Source: Neolewinella aurantiaca
Lineage (GTDB): Bacteria > Bacteroidota > Bacteroidia > Chitinophagales > Saprospiraceae
Assembly: GCF_008014675.1 (NCBI RefSeq)
Contig: NZ_VOXD01000004.1
Span: 176,945-240,944, forward strand
Reading direction: 5' to 3'
Length of the DNA: 64,000 nucleotides
Each line of letters opens with the position of its first letter. Position 1 is the stretch's first letter. Below the pieces are notes generated by a model, which worked only from the letters and a program-made list of their open reading frames with translations, was not told where the DNA came from and ran no database searches. Shown piece after piece: positions 51,359 to 60,592 of this stretch. The position numbers and the translations under genes are program-made.

Positions 51359-53194
51359 TTAGTTCTCCCAGACGTTGTTCTCTACATCGTCCTCAAACAT
51401 CCGCTGCGTAGGGTTGATCATGACGGACTTGATGTCGTCCTTCGCCGCATCTACCTTAATGATGTAGGTAGGGTAGACCCAGCCCCAGTCCTGAAGGACG
51501 TTCCAGTTGCTGGCGTAGCCCGGCTGCTGTTTGGTGCCGCGCATAATCTGAGGAGCAATGTAGTACCATTTTTCTTCGCTGTTCTGCATCGTCACAAGCA
51601 CTTCCAGTGGCATTGGCATACGGCCAATCTTCTCCAGGGTGACACTCGTTGTGTTGCCTTCGCCTGCTGCCACTTCCTTGACGCCGTAATCGGCGTAGTT
51701 GGTGGAGTTGACCCAGTATTCGTTGTACCAGTCGAGCTCGAAGCCAGACTCTTTTTCCGCGATGCGGATGAAGTCGTTGGGGTTGGGGTGTTTGAATGCC
51801 CATTCGTTGAAGTAACGAAGCATGATGCGTTGGTGTACTTCTTCGCCAACGATGTAGCGAAGCTGCTCCTGATAAACAGCGCCGTTGGTGTAGGCCGCAA
51901 CGCCGTAGGCGGCGTTGGTCGCGTAGTGATCCGAGTGGGTGCTGAGGGCTTCCTGCTTTCCGCTGGAGCGGAAGTTGCGGAGGCCAAAGTAGGTGCGGGC
52001 GAATGGGTTTTCAACCGCGTCGCCACCCACAAGACCTTTTTTACGCAGGTGGTTCATTACGTCGGCGCTGGCCCAGCTTGTGAAGCCTTCGTCCATCCAG
52101 GGGTGCAGTGCTTCGTTGGTGCCCAGGAGGTGCTGGTACCAGCTGTGCATGAGTTCGTGAACGGAAACACCCACCAGGCTGGGGAAGCTGCGCTCTCCGG
52201 TAATCAGGGTACCCATGGGGTATTCCATACCGCCGTCGCCACCCTGGATGAAGCTGTACTGCTCGTAGGGGTAGTGACCGTAGTGCGTATTGATGTAGTT
52301 GAAGGCTTCATCCATGACCTTGGGGAGGTTCTCCCAGTTGGTGCTGGTTTTCTCGCCTTCCTGGTAAAAGAAGTGCATGGTCATTCCGTCGGCCCGCTTC
52401 AGGTTGGTGTGGCGGTAGTTGGGGTCGGCGGCCCACATGAAGTCTCCTACCTTCGGAGCTTTGAAGTGGTAGGTGATTTTCTTCTTGCGTTTTTTGGGCT
52501 CCTCACCGTAGCCGTAACCGATTTCATCGGGGTTTTGCAGGTAACCGGTTCCGCCGATGACGTAATTGCGGTCGATGGTGATTTTTACGTCGAAATCGCT
52601 CCAGATGTGGTAAAACTCACGACCAATGTATGGGTCAGCGTGCCAGCCCTGGTAGTCGTATTCGGCCATTTTAGGGTACCACTGGGCCATGCTGAACTCG
52701 ATGCCTTCGGCGTTATCGCGGCCGCTGCGACGGATTTGCAATGGCACCTGAGCGTCCCATTCCAGTTCAAAGGTGGTTGAAGTACCGGGCATGATAGGTT
52801 TTGCAAGGGTCACTTCCATCACGGTTCCCTCAACGATGTACGCCTGAGGCGTACCGTCGCGGAGCAGTGCTTTGGGCTTGATGTAGCCGATCTCGTCTTC
52901 GTTCAGCTTACTGATGCGATCGCCAACGCGGCGGTCGGCATCGGGCAGGGTGAGGTTGCGGACGTCCATCATGCTTCCGGGCTGAAAAGCGTTGAAGTAA
53001 AGGTGGTAAAAGACCCGGTGTAGCGTGTCGGGAGAGTTGTTGTAGTACGTCAGGGTTTGCTTGCCTTCGTACTGGTGCTTCTTGACGTCCATATCAATCT
53101 CCATCTCGTATTTGGCACGTTGCTGCCAGCGATCGGGCTGAGCCGCGAGGCTGATGGTAGAGAAGAGAAGGACGAGCAGGAGTAGATTACGCAT
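51359..53194 (-). CDS. Secreted M1-family zinc metallopeptidase
   Basis: 611 residues. A signal peptide (MRNLLLLVLLFSTISLAAQ) precedes an aminopeptidase-N-like beta saddle domain (LTYYNNSPDTLHRVFYHLYFNAF) and a gluzincin catalytic domain. The zinc site is HELMHSWYQHLLGTNEALHP-WMDEG (HExxH and downstream Glu). The exopeptidase motif reads GGMEYPMG in place of GxMEN. The C-terminus (IGRMPMPLEVLVTMQNSEEK) is the usual beta domain. It probably trims peptides in the periplasm or at the cell surface. No T9SS tail is seen. Confidence 0.93.
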   Translation of the reverse strand: MRNLLLLVLLFSTISLAAQPDRWQQRAKYEMEIDMDVKKHQYEGKQTLTYYNNSPDTLHRVFYHLYFNAFQPGSMMDVRNLTLPDADRRVGDRISKLNEDEIGYIKPKALLRDGTPQAYIVEGTVMEVTLAKPIMPGTSTTFELEWDAQVPLQIRRSGRDNAEGIEFSMAQWYPKMAEYDYQGWHADPYIGREFYHIWSDFDVKITIDRNYVIGGTGYLQNPDEIGYGYGEEPKKRKKKITYHFKAPKVGDFMWAADPNYRHTNLKRADGMTMHFFYQEGEKTSTNWENLPKVMDEAFNYINTHYGHYPYEQYSFIQGGDGGMEYPMGTLITGERSFPSLVGVSVHELMHSWYQHLLGTNEALHPWMDEGFTSWASADVMNHLRKKGLVGGDAVENPFARTYFGLRNFRSSGKQEALSTHSDHYATNAAYGVAAYTNGAVYQEQLRYIVGEEVHQRIMLRYFNEWAFKHPNPNDFIRIAEKESGFELDWYNEYWVNSTNYADYGVKEVAAGEGNTTSVTLEKIGRMPMPLEVLVTMQNSEEKWYYIAPQIMRGTKQQPGYASNWNVLQDWGWVYPTYIIKVDAAKDDIKSVMINPTQRMFEDDVENNVWEN

Positions 53195-53336
53195 GGTGGA
53201 GTAGTTGGTCTTTTAGTTGGTAGAACTTTGGAGATAAGGTATAAAAGCCGCTAATGTTTGGCCCGGGCCAGTGGCTGTGCTGCGGAATCGGGACCAATCA
53301 GCAGCCGGAAGCCTGGCATCAACAACCCAAAAATAA

Positions 53337-53377
53337 GGGGGCTGGAAGTTAGCCTTTAAGTGCTAATTTCCGGCTCC
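53337..53377. terminator. Terminator containing the solute-binding protein stop codon
   Basis: GGGGCTGGAAGTTAG and CTAATTTCCGGCTCC arms pair with few mismatches. On the minus strand a TTATTTTT run follows. The stop codon (53363-53365) is in the stem. Confidence 0.65.
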
Positions 53378-54463
53378 TTGTGCTACCTCGTTGATGATGG
53401 CCCAGGCGTTGCCCAGGTTCTTGTCGATGTCTTCTCCTGATACTTTATTACCGATGTTGTCGGGGAATCCGAAGAGGTAAGAATTGGCTTCGGTGAAGGA
53501 TTCACACGGGAACTCGAACCACGCATTCGTCATGATTTCCTGCATCGGCTTGTCGTAGTAATGATTGATCAGGCGTGCGCCGAGCTGGCGGTTGGGGCTG
53601 TTGGCCGGCATCGTTATGCAGGTCATGTTGAAGAAGTTGATGTCGGTCGCTTCGGTGTGGGGGAAGCGAACGCGCCAGGCTTCCGCCGCCGCAAAGTGCT
53701 GCGGGTTGCCGTTGAGGAACCATCGGACCGCTGCGCCCAAACTTACGAAGGCCATGTCGATATCGCCCGCCAGGAGGCGCTCCATCTGGTCGTAATCCGA
53801 GCCCTGAGGTCCGCCGGAAGAACGTTCGTAAACCGTTTTGGCCCACAGCTGGGCTGCACCGGGGTTGAGGTTGGTGTACAACCCGGCTACTACGCCGGCC
53901 AGGCCAGAACTGTCGGGGTGCGCCACCCCGAGACGAATGTCGCGGGTGGTAGCTTGCACGATGCCTTTGTAACTGCCGGCTTCTTCGGAGGTAACCGAGT
54001 TGGGGTTGTAAACCGAGACCATCGTCCAGCGCGTCAGCCCGGCCCAGTAACCTTCGTTGTCGAGGTAGCGATCACCTACATCACCATTGGTGAAGGCATC
54101 GACAAAGAAAGGCTGTAATGCCCCAAAGCCCTGCAGCCGTGCTGCATCCTCCAGAGTAGGCACAATCAGTACATCGGCGTCGATGCGGTTGCCGGCTACG
54201 GCGTCGGCAATAATTTTCTGCATCGGCCGAACGGTCACGTCTACCTTTACGCTGAACTTCGTTTCGAAGTCGTGCACAATCTCAGCGTCCTGGGGCAGGT
54301 AGCGCCAGGTCATCAGTTTGACTGTGTTGCCTGCTGATTGGGTTACGGGGCCGGGGCCTGCTTTAATGCCGCCGGAATTACTTGTGGCCGGTTTGTCGTT
54401 GCCACAGGAAGCTGTGCTTAGAATCAAAGCCAGGGCGACGATCAATTGTAGTAGGGACTTCAT
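53363..54463 (-). CDS. Orphan extracellular solute-binding lipoprotein (family 1, iron/polyamine type)
   Basis: 366 residues. The lipoprotein signal (KSLLQLIVALALILSTASC) is followed by a two-lobed class D binding protein: VKLMTWRYLPQDAEIVHDFETKF, DVLIVPTLEDAARLQGFGAL, GYWAGLTRWTMVSVYNPNSV, DIDMAFVSLGAAVRWF and ARLINHYYDKPMQEIM. The paired Tyr in HYYDKP resembles the iron-liganding region of FbpA/FutA proteins, so ferric iron is the first guess for ligand. No permease or ATPase genes adjoin it, which is unusual for an importer component. Confidence 0.85.
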   Translation of the reverse strand: MKSLLQLIVALALILSTASCGNDKPATSNSGGIKAGPGPVTQSAGNTVKLMTWRYLPQDAEIVHDFETKFSVKVDVTVRPMQKIIADAVAGNRIDADVLIVPTLEDAARLQGFGALQPFFVDAFTNGDVGDRYLDNEGYWAGLTRWTMVSVYNPNSVTSEEAGSYKGIVQATTRDIRLGVAHPDSSGLAGVVAGLYTNLNPGAAQLWAKTVYERSSGGPQGSDYDQMERLLAGDIDMAFVSLGAAVRWFLNGNPQHFAAAEAWRVRFPHTEATDINFFNMTCITMPANSPNRQLGARLINHYYDKPMQEIMTNAWFEFPCESFTEANSYLFGFPDNIGNKVSGEDIDKNLGNAWAIINEVAQGAGN

Positions 54464-54547
54464 GTTAGAATTTATTGGGTGGGCAAAGATAGAACGTACA
54501 GAATTTAGGCAGCAGCCCGTTTTCAGAGTGTTAACAATGCAGCCTTG

Positions 54548-56314
54548 TTAGTTGTGGCCTATCTGGCTTCCAGTGAAGGGCAAAGCGTCAAAAAGACTGC
54601 TGTCCTCTTCCATCTCTTCGGTGTCTTCGCTCTCTACCAGAAACAAGGCTTCCTTGGCCCGGGTAATGGCAACGTACTTCAGGTTGATCTCCTGCTCTTT
54701 CTCCCAGTCTTTTTGCTGCGGCCGCCCCATGGGCAGCTTGTCGTAGTCGATGATGAAAACGCGGTCTTCTTCCAACCCTTTGGCACGATGGATGGTGGAG
54801 AGCTTAATCGCCCCTTTTCTGGCCGATACGTAAGCTTTGATCTTTTCCAGTACTCTGCTGACGGTAGTGCATTGCTTTTGCCAGATTTCCCATTTTTTAT
54901 GCAGAAAATCCAGTCGTTTTTCGAGGTATTCGTTTTCGGCTTCCAGGAAAACTTCGCGCTCCGTTGCCTTTGGGATTTTGGCGGCGTTCTGACGGATCAC
55001 CCAGCGGTTGCGCTGCAAAACAATGTCTTTCAGTGCCTCAAACCCCCGGTAGCGCCGTTTGATGGAGGCCTGTAGCTCGTCCTGCTTAAAGAGGCTCTTC
55101 AATTCATTGATAAACTCCCGGGCCTCGTCTTCGGCAACCTGCACTTTCACATCCTGATCGATGAAATCGAAGATGAGTACCAACAGAGGCGCACGGAGCC
55201 GGCTGATGATGAGATCGCCCGGTCGGGCCCGCTCCACCACTTCGTCAACGATGATGTTGTCCACCGTTCCGTACTCTTCTTTTGCGCCAACGATGTCTTC
55301 CCGGATTTTCTGCGCAAGACCGATGACCCCCGCCGGGCAACGGAAGCAGGTGGTCAGCGGAAGCTCCGTGGCGCGGGTCATCCGCGCTACCCGGCTGAAG
55401 GATTCCACGTCCGCGCCGGTAAAGCCGTAGATCGATTGCCTGGGGTCGCCAACGGCGAGTACCCGACTACCTTTTTTACCATACTTGGCGGCTACGGCAA
55501 ACTGGGCTTTGCTCAGGTCCTGGCATTCGTCGATGAAAATCCAATCGTACTTAGAGGTTGCGTTCAACTTCCAGATGAACGGGAGGTATATCATGTCCGT
55601 AAAGTCGATGATGTAACTCCTTGCCGCCATATCCGTGCCTGCGGTGAGCAGTAAACGATGGGCGGCGTAATAAATCTCAAGTTCTTCGCGAAAGGTCTTG
55701 CTTTTCTCTTCCGCTGGGGTGAAAACACCGAAGTGCTCCACCAAACTGACGAAATCTTCGAACGACGGGCCGTTCAGCGTTGCGCGGTGTTTCTGGTTAA
55801 TGTCCAGAAGCCGCCGCTGAATCCTGAATTTGAGGTTTTTGATGGCAAAACTCTGGCGGCTGTCGTTGTTCGCTGCCTTCGGGTTCAGGTTGTTGAGTTC
55901 GCAGAGCGCCCTGATGTGCGGCGAGAGCTTGGTCTGCATTTGCTCCCCCCGGTAGATCGTTGAATATTTATGCTCCCGCATTTCCAGCCGGTGGTGGTGA
56001 TCGGTGTTCTCCCGCAGGATGCGCAGCCCAAGGCTGTGGATCGTCTGAACGGTCACTTCCTGCATGCCTTGCTCCCGGAACCTGCGGCCGATCTCTTTCG
56101 CAATGCTGTTGTTGAAGGCACAAAACAAAACCCTGGATGGGTCTTTCGCAAAGCGTGCACATTCCATGATCGTTGTGGTCTTCCCCGCGCCCGCAACCGC
56201 GTCGATGATACCGTGCCCTTCGCCATTGCGGACGAAGTCGAAAATACGCTCTTGTTCGGGGGTGAAAGTCACTCGTTTTTGCTGTTTGGTGGCAAGATAA
56301 GGGTTTTTATACAA
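54548..56314 (-). CDS. UvrD/PcrA-type superfamily 1 DNA helicase
   Basis: 588 residues. SF1 motifs in order: TPEQERIFDFV (Q motif), DAVAGAGKTTTIMECA (Walker A), VQTIHSLGLRIL (Ia), YDWIFIDECQDLSKAQ (Walker B), VLAVGDPRQSIYGFTGA (III), CFRCP (IV), KLSTIHRAKGLEEDRVFII (V) and NLKYVAITRAKEALFLVES (VI). It is shorter than UvrD/Rep (about 700), with reduced 1B/2B domains. It should unwind DNA with 3'-5' polarity in repair or recombination; the exact role is unknown. Confidence 0.92.
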   Translation of the reverse strand: MYKNPYLATKQQKRVTFTPEQERIFDFVRNGEGHGIIDAVAGAGKTTTIMECARFAKDPSRVLFCAFNNSIAKEIGRRFREQGMQEVTVQTIHSLGLRILRENTDHHHRLEMREHKYSTIYRGEQMQTKLSPHIRALCELNNLNPKAANNDSRQSFAIKNLKFRIQRRLLDINQKHRATLNGPSFEDFVSLVEHFGVFTPAEEKSKTFREELEIYYAAHRLLLTAGTDMAARSYIIDFTDMIYLPFIWKLNATSKYDWIFIDECQDLSKAQFAVAAKYGKKGSRVLAVGDPRQSIYGFTGADVESFSRVARMTRATELPLTTCFRCPAGVIGLAQKIREDIVGAKEEYGTVDNIIVDEVVERARPGDLIISRLRAPLLVLIFDFIDQDVKVQVAEDEAREFINELKSLFKQDELQASIKRRYRGFEALKDIVLQRNRWVIRQNAAKIPKATEREVFLEAENEYLEKRLDFLHKKWEIWQKQCTTVSRVLEKIKAYVSARKGAIKLSTIHRAKGLEEDRVFIIDYDKLPMGRPQQKDWEKEQEINLKYVAITRAKEALFLVESEDTEEMEEDSSLFDALPFTGSQIGHN

Positions 56315-56341
56315 TTTGTATTTTTATTGAGCTGGGAGGTG

Positions 56342-56358
56342 TGTATCACGAGATGCAC
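56342..56358 (+). repeat. 17-bp dispersed repeat, copy 1 (TGTATCACGAGATGCAC)
   Basis: Exact copy, inverted, at 63829-63845. Both copies adjoin hairpin-rich intergenic DNA. Confidence 0.7.
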
Positions 56359-56406
56359 GGGTTGATCGCCTCTGGCGCGATCAATCGCGTCAGAGGCGAT
56401 CAACCC
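56359..56406. terminator. Long nested hairpin downstream of DUF4846 gene
   Basis: Perfect 16-bp arms GGGTTGATCGCCTCTG/CAGAGGCGATCAACCC enclose a second palindrome (GCGCGAT-CA-ATCGCG). It starts two bases past the stop at 56409. Likely a terminator or a repeat element. Confidence 0.7.
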
Positions 56407-56408
56407 AA

Positions 56409-57278
56409 TTACCAGGTGTGCAGAGCCCCCTCCCGAAAAATATACTCTGCGGTGCGGATCGTCTTGCCGAAGTCATTGACTGAATACCACGGATTTCCGT
56501 CGGGGCGTCCCGGGTTGACCAGTACGTGAATGTCTTGGGCGGGCATATAGCTCTGGGCAAGAAGTACCATGATTTCTCCGGTGGCAGGGTGAACCGCTTT
56601 GTCCACCACAATCACGGCGTGGCCGGGGCTGCCGCCCTTGATGAGCACGTCGCCTGCTTCGATGGCGTTGTTTTCTTTCGGTGTCAGTTCGTGCACCAAC
56701 GAGGCCGTACCGGCGTAGCTGAACACCATCGTCAGGTATTTGCGGTAGGCGGTATTGCCCGGCGTTGCGCCCGGTCCCTGCACCCAGCTCACCTTATTAC
56801 CGCTCACTTTTATCCGCTCGCCCCTGCGCCAGCGGGTGTATTCTGCGTTGAAGCCACTTACGAAGTTGAAGTGAATGTCGGCGTAGCGCTCTTGACCGAG
56901 CAGGTAGTCGGCCCGCAGGCGCATGATGGCGTCGGCGCATTGCTGCAGGTCGCGTTTGCCCACGCTCACGTCCAGCACGGCGGCGTGCGCGCTTTGGTTG
57001 TTCTTCGGTTCGCCGTTGTAGAGGTGCACGGCGGTGCCGTGCTTTTTTAGGGGGAGAAGTTGTAAATAAGTACCGAACCCGTTAGCCGGGTACTCTTCTC
57101 TGACAAATCCTGCGGGTGGAACAAATCGCGTAGCGATGGTTGTCCCGTCCGGATTCAACCAGGGTGGGGTAGTGGCTGCTGTTTCAGACGGTGGTATCGG
57201 TTCCGTAGCGTTGGAGGAGGCGGGGCCGCAGGTGCAAAGAAGGGCTAGGAGGAGCAGGGTTTGGGTCAGGCGAATCAA
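56409..57278 (-). CDS. DUF4846 lipoprotein
   Basis: 289 residues. The lipobox LLALLC is encoded partly by a dispersed-motif copy (57219-57237). The mature part matches DUF4846: FVPPAGFVREEY, FGTYLQLLPLKKHGTAVHLYNG, AAVLDVSVGKRDLQQCADAIMRLRADYL, FVSGFNAEYTRWRRGERIKV, then GDVLIKGGSPGHAVIVVDKA, an NlpC/P60-like or CHAP-like GxxGHAxIV loop. Activity is unknown; a cell-wall-related role has been suggested for such loops but is inference here. Confidence 0.88.
   Translation of the reverse strand: MIRLTQTLLLLALLCTCGPASSNATEPIPPSETAATTPPWLNPDGTTIATRFVPPAGFVREEYPANGFGTYLQLLPLKKHGTAVHLYNGEPKNNQSAHAAVLDVSVGKRDLQQCADAIMRLRADYLLGQERYADIHFNFVSGFNAEYTRWRRGERIKVSGNKVSWVQGPGATPGNTAYRKYLTMVFSYAGTASLVHELTPKENNAIEAGDVLIKGGSPGHAVIVVDKAVHPATGEIMVLLAQSYMPAQDIHVLVNPGRPDGNPWYSVNDFGKTIRTAEYIFREGALHTW
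57219..57237 (+). repeat. Dispersed motif copy in a lipobox
   Basis: GGCGGGGCCGCAGGTGCAA, sense orientation, encoding CTCGPA at the lipoprotein cleavage site. Confidence 0.7.
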
Positions 57279-57347
57279 GGGGTCGATTTTGAACTGTTAA
57301 CGGATCCCTGCTGGCTTTTCTTGTTGGATGGCAGAAGGCTACGTCTA

Positions 57348-58972
57348 ACTCGCCAGTCGAATTCTTTTTCGCAGACGGTTATACCAATGACTGTCCGTGG
57401 TGAGGAAATCTGTTGGTCAGCATACTACTGGACATTTTTGATTTTCCACCTCACCCTCCGCCGTCTCCAGCAAGGTTTGCCTTAAGGCTCAGTCGAGTTG
57501 GGCGTATTCTTAGGGGCAAACTCAAGACTGCACTCGACAGGCGAACTTTTTCGCAAATAGTTATACCAAATGACTGTTGGTGGTGAGGAAATCTGTTGGA
57601 TAGACAATGTTGGCTCTTGGGATGGGCGCAAACCAGAATGTCGCGCTTGCTCCTCCCCAGTTCAGCGATTTGGGGAGGCTGGGAGGCGGAAGGCTACGTC
57701 TAACTCGCCAGTCGAATTCTTTTTCGCCACAGCTCCAGAGTGCCCTTTATAAGTCAGAGGGGAACGCTTGATCGTGAAAGGGTGTTCTGTTGATTTAGAG
57801 CGAAAAAGTTCGCCTGTCGAGTTGGGCGTATTCTTAGGAACAAACTCAAGACTGCACTCGCCAGGCGAACTTTTTCGCAGGCGGTTATAGCAATGACTGC
57901 CCACAGTAAGGAAATCTGTTAGCTGGACAATGTTGACTCTTGGGTTGAGCGACAATCTGGCTACGCCCCTCACTCGCCAGTCGAATTCTTTTTCGCTACA
58001 GCTCCGGAGTGCCCTTTATAAGTTAGAGAGGAACGCTTGATCGTAAAAGGGTGTTCTGTTGATTTAGAGCGAAAAAGTTCGCCTGTCGAGTTGGGCGTAT
58101 TCCTTGGGGCAAACTCAAGACTACACTCGCCAGGCGAACTTTTTCGTAGACGGTTATACCAATGACTGTTGGTGGTGAGGAAACCTGTTGGTTAGCACAC
58201 TACTGGACATTTTTGATTTTCCACCTCACCCTTCGCCCTCTCCAGCAAGGTTTGCTTCGCAGTATGGTTGGCTAGACACGTCTAACTCGCCAGTCGAATT
58301 CTTTTTCGCCACAGCTCCAGAGTGCCCTTTATAAGTCAGAGAGAAATGCTTGATCGTAAAAGGGTGTTCTGTTGATTTAGAGCGAAAAAGTTCGCCTGTC
58401 GAGTTGGGCATAGACTTGACTCGCCAGTCGAACTTTTTCGCAGGTGGTTATGGCAATGACTGCCCGCGGTGAGGAAATCTGTTAGCTGGACAATGCTGAC
58501 TCCTGGGTTGAGCGACAATCTGGCTACGCCCCTCACTCGCCAGTCGAATTCTTTTTCGCCACAGCTCCGGAGTGCCCTTCATAAGTCAGAGAGGAACGCC
58601 TGATCGTAAAAGGGTGTTCTGTTGAATTGGAGCGAAAAAGTTCGCCTGTCGAGTTGGGTATAGACTAGACTCGACAGGCGAACTTTTTCGCAGGTGGTTA
58701 TACCAATGACTGTTGGTGGTGAGGAAACCTGTTGGTTAGCATATTACTGGACATTTTTGATTTTCCACCTCACCCTCCGCCGTCTCCAGCAAGGTTTGCC
58801 TTAAGGCTCAGTCGAGTTGGGCGTATTCTTAGGGGTAAACTCAAGACTAGACTCGACAGGCGAACTTTTTCGCAGGTGGTTATAGCAATGACTGCCCGCG
58901 GTGAGGAAACCTGTAAGCTGAACAATGTTGACTCTTGGGTTCTTTTGGCGAAAAAGAATTCGACTGGCGAGT
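57348..58972. repeat. 1.6-kb cluster of direct and inverted repeats, non-coding
   Basis: Five copies of a 25-bp element beginning ACTCGCCAGTCGAATT and ending CTTTTTCGC lie at 57348, 57703, 57972, 58285 and 58535 (spacings 355, 269, 313, 250). A single inverse copy at 58948-58972 closes the cluster. Between them are four hairpins with 23-bp arms of a related sequence (GCGAAAAAGTTCGCCTGTCG and complement): 57800-57878, 58069-58147, 58382-58441 and 58632-58691, plus single arms at 57532 and 58851. Conserved spacers include GCCCTTTATAAGT, GGGTGTTCTGTTGA, AATGACTG and GGTGAGGAAA. Short ORFs here are repeat-encoded. No transposase is present. Confidence 0.9.
57652..57679. repeat. CCTCCCC/GGGGAGG hairpin within the repeat cluster
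   Basis: Seven-base arms with a 14-base loop inside a unit that differs from the others between 57600 and 57700. Confidence 0.5.
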
Positions 58973-58994
58973 TCTTGCTCCTTCATCCCTCACT

Positions 58995-59013
58995 TTGCAC
59001 CTGCGTTCGCGCC
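58995..59013 (-). repeat. Dispersed motif copy upstream of TPR gene
   Basis: TTGCACCTGCGTTCGCGCC, sense orientation, 126 bp before the TPR start and 23 bp past the repeat cluster. CACTTTG at its 5' edge resembles a -7 element. Confidence 0.75.
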
Positions 59014-59138
59014 AAAAAGCACAGCAAAGACATAAGATTTTACCTGTGCCGCAACTTTTTCACCCAACAAATCGTATGTTTAAGCATCGGGTCCCGGCCA
59101 ATAGCTATACGCCAAGCCACGGAACCGCCGCTACCCCT

Positions 59139-60545
59139 ATGAATAAGAAAAATAATCAGTTGAAGGCCCTGCTGGCCCGCTACGAAAACGACGAGATAAA
59201 CAACGACAGCCTGTTTCTGTCCGAAGAGGAATTCGATGAATTGCTGGCTCATTATTACGAGCAGCACGATTACGACCGGACACTGGAAGTCGCTGATATG
59301 GCCATCGCTCAACACCGGTTCTCGCCGGAGTTTTACAAATGGAAGGCCCTCATCCACAAAATAAATCTGGAGGAAGACGACGCTTTTGCTGCCCTCGAGA
59401 AGCTGAGCATCTATGCCCCTAACGACGAAGAAGCCCTGCTGCTCCGCCTCGAAGTGCTTGTCCATTTCGGGCACCGTGAGCCCGCGCGTGAAGTGCTGGA
59501 GCGGCTGCGCACCTCGGTGCGCGGCGACGAAAAATTCAGCCTGCTGGCCTTCTTCGATGGTCTCCTGCTGATGCAGGAGTTCCGCTTCGAGGAAAGTTTC
59601 CTCGCCCTCACCGAGGCGGTGAAACTCGACCCCCTGCAGGAGCCCGCACTCGAAGAACTCATCAACGCCAGCGAGTTTGTCGCTTACCGCAAGCGACTCC
59701 TCAAACTCTTCAACCACCTGCTGGCCAAAGATCCCTTCAACGACCTCATCTGGTACTACACCGGGCTGTGGCACGACGACGATGGCAACGACCTGGCGGC
59801 CCTCGACGCTTTCGCCAACGCCCGCTCCCTGAAGAGCGATCACCCGGTTTATGACCTTGAGTACGCAGACAAACTTTTCGACCTCGACCGCTACGAACTG
59901 GCCCTGAAGGCTTATACCGCTTACTTCGAGTCGGATAAGGCCGAAGACAGCTACGAAACCTTCATGCGCGTTGGCCGCTCTTACCAGATGCTGAACCACC
60001 TGGACAAAGCTAAAAAAGCGTACGGACGGGCCATTGAATTGAACGCTGAGATGTACGACATCTTCCAGCACCTGGGCGAATGCTTTGCTGCGGAGGAAAA
60101 ATGGCGTATTGCTGCTTACAACTACGGCCGCGCTGTAGAGCGTGAAGGGCATACGCCCGATTGTTGGCTCGGCCTCGGCCTCTGTCACGCCGCCCTCAAC
60201 GAAAATAAAGAAGCAGAGTTTGCCTTTCAGAAGGCTCTCGCTATGGACGATCGCTACAGCGACGCCGTCATCGCTTACGCGGTATTGATGGTTGAGCAGG
60301 GCGAAGAGGTCCGGGCCCTGACTTTTGTCAATGACACCCTGGAGCGTTACGAGGACGCAAGCCTGATTTACGGCGCCGTTGCCATCCACCTGATGACCAA
60401 CCGCCGGGCCGAAGCACTCACCCTGCTCAATACCGCGCTGAGCGAGTACTACGAAGCGCACCAGATGCTCATCGACTTCTTCCCCGATCTGAAAAAGGAT
60501 CGTGAAATCGAGGCGATCTTTAACCTGTACCGGCCCAGAGAGTAG
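59139..60545 (+). CDS. Tetratricopeptide-repeat protein
   Basis: About 468 residues without signal peptide, built of TPR helices almost throughout. Clear units include DDAFAALEKLSIYAPNDEEA, ESFLALTEAVKLDPLQEPAL, DLAALDAFANARSLKSDHPV, DKAKKAYGRAIELNAEMYDI, RIAAYNYGRAVEREGHTPDC and KEAEFAFQKALAMDDRYSDA. The N-terminus is acidic (NDEINNDSLFLSEEEFDELL). It should act as a cytoplasmic scaffold; partners are unknown. ATG 59139 (MNKKNNQLK) is chosen because the upstream in-frame codons run through the motif copy and repeat cluster. Confidence 0.88.
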   Translation: MNKKNNQLKALLARYENDEINNDSLFLSEEEFDELLAHYYEQHDYDRTLEVADMAIAQHRFSPEFYKWKALIHKINLEEDDAFAALEKLSIYAPNDEEALLLRLEVLVHFGHREPAREVLERLRTSVRGDEKFSLLAFFDGLLLMQEFRFEESFLALTEAVKLDPLQEPALEELINASEFVAYRKRLLKLFNHLLAKDPFNDLIWYYTGLWHDDDGNDLAALDAFANARSLKSDHPVYDLEYADKLFDLDRYELALKAYTAYFESDKAEDSYETFMRVGRSYQMLNHLDKAKKAYGRAIELNAEMYDIFQHLGECFAAEEKWRIAAYNYGRAVEREGHTPDCWLGLGLCHAALNENKEAEFAFQKALAMDDRYSDAVIAYAVLMVEQGEEVRALTFVNDTLERYEDASLIYGAVAIHLMTNRRAEALTLLNTALSEYYEAHQMLIDFFPDLKKDREIEAIFNLYRPRE

Positions 60546-60592
60546 ATTGGCCTTTCGCTGAGCGACAATCTGGTTTGCGCCCCCCTGCTTAT

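Noticed and set aside
57662..58536. Small minus-strand ORFs of 60-103 residues in the repeat cluster
   Set aside because: Their peptides repeat because the DNA repeats; no start signals and no protein features.
57348..58972. CRISPR array
   Set aside because: Unit spacing is 250-355 bp and irregular, repeats alternate in orientation, spacers are conserved, and no cas gene is present.
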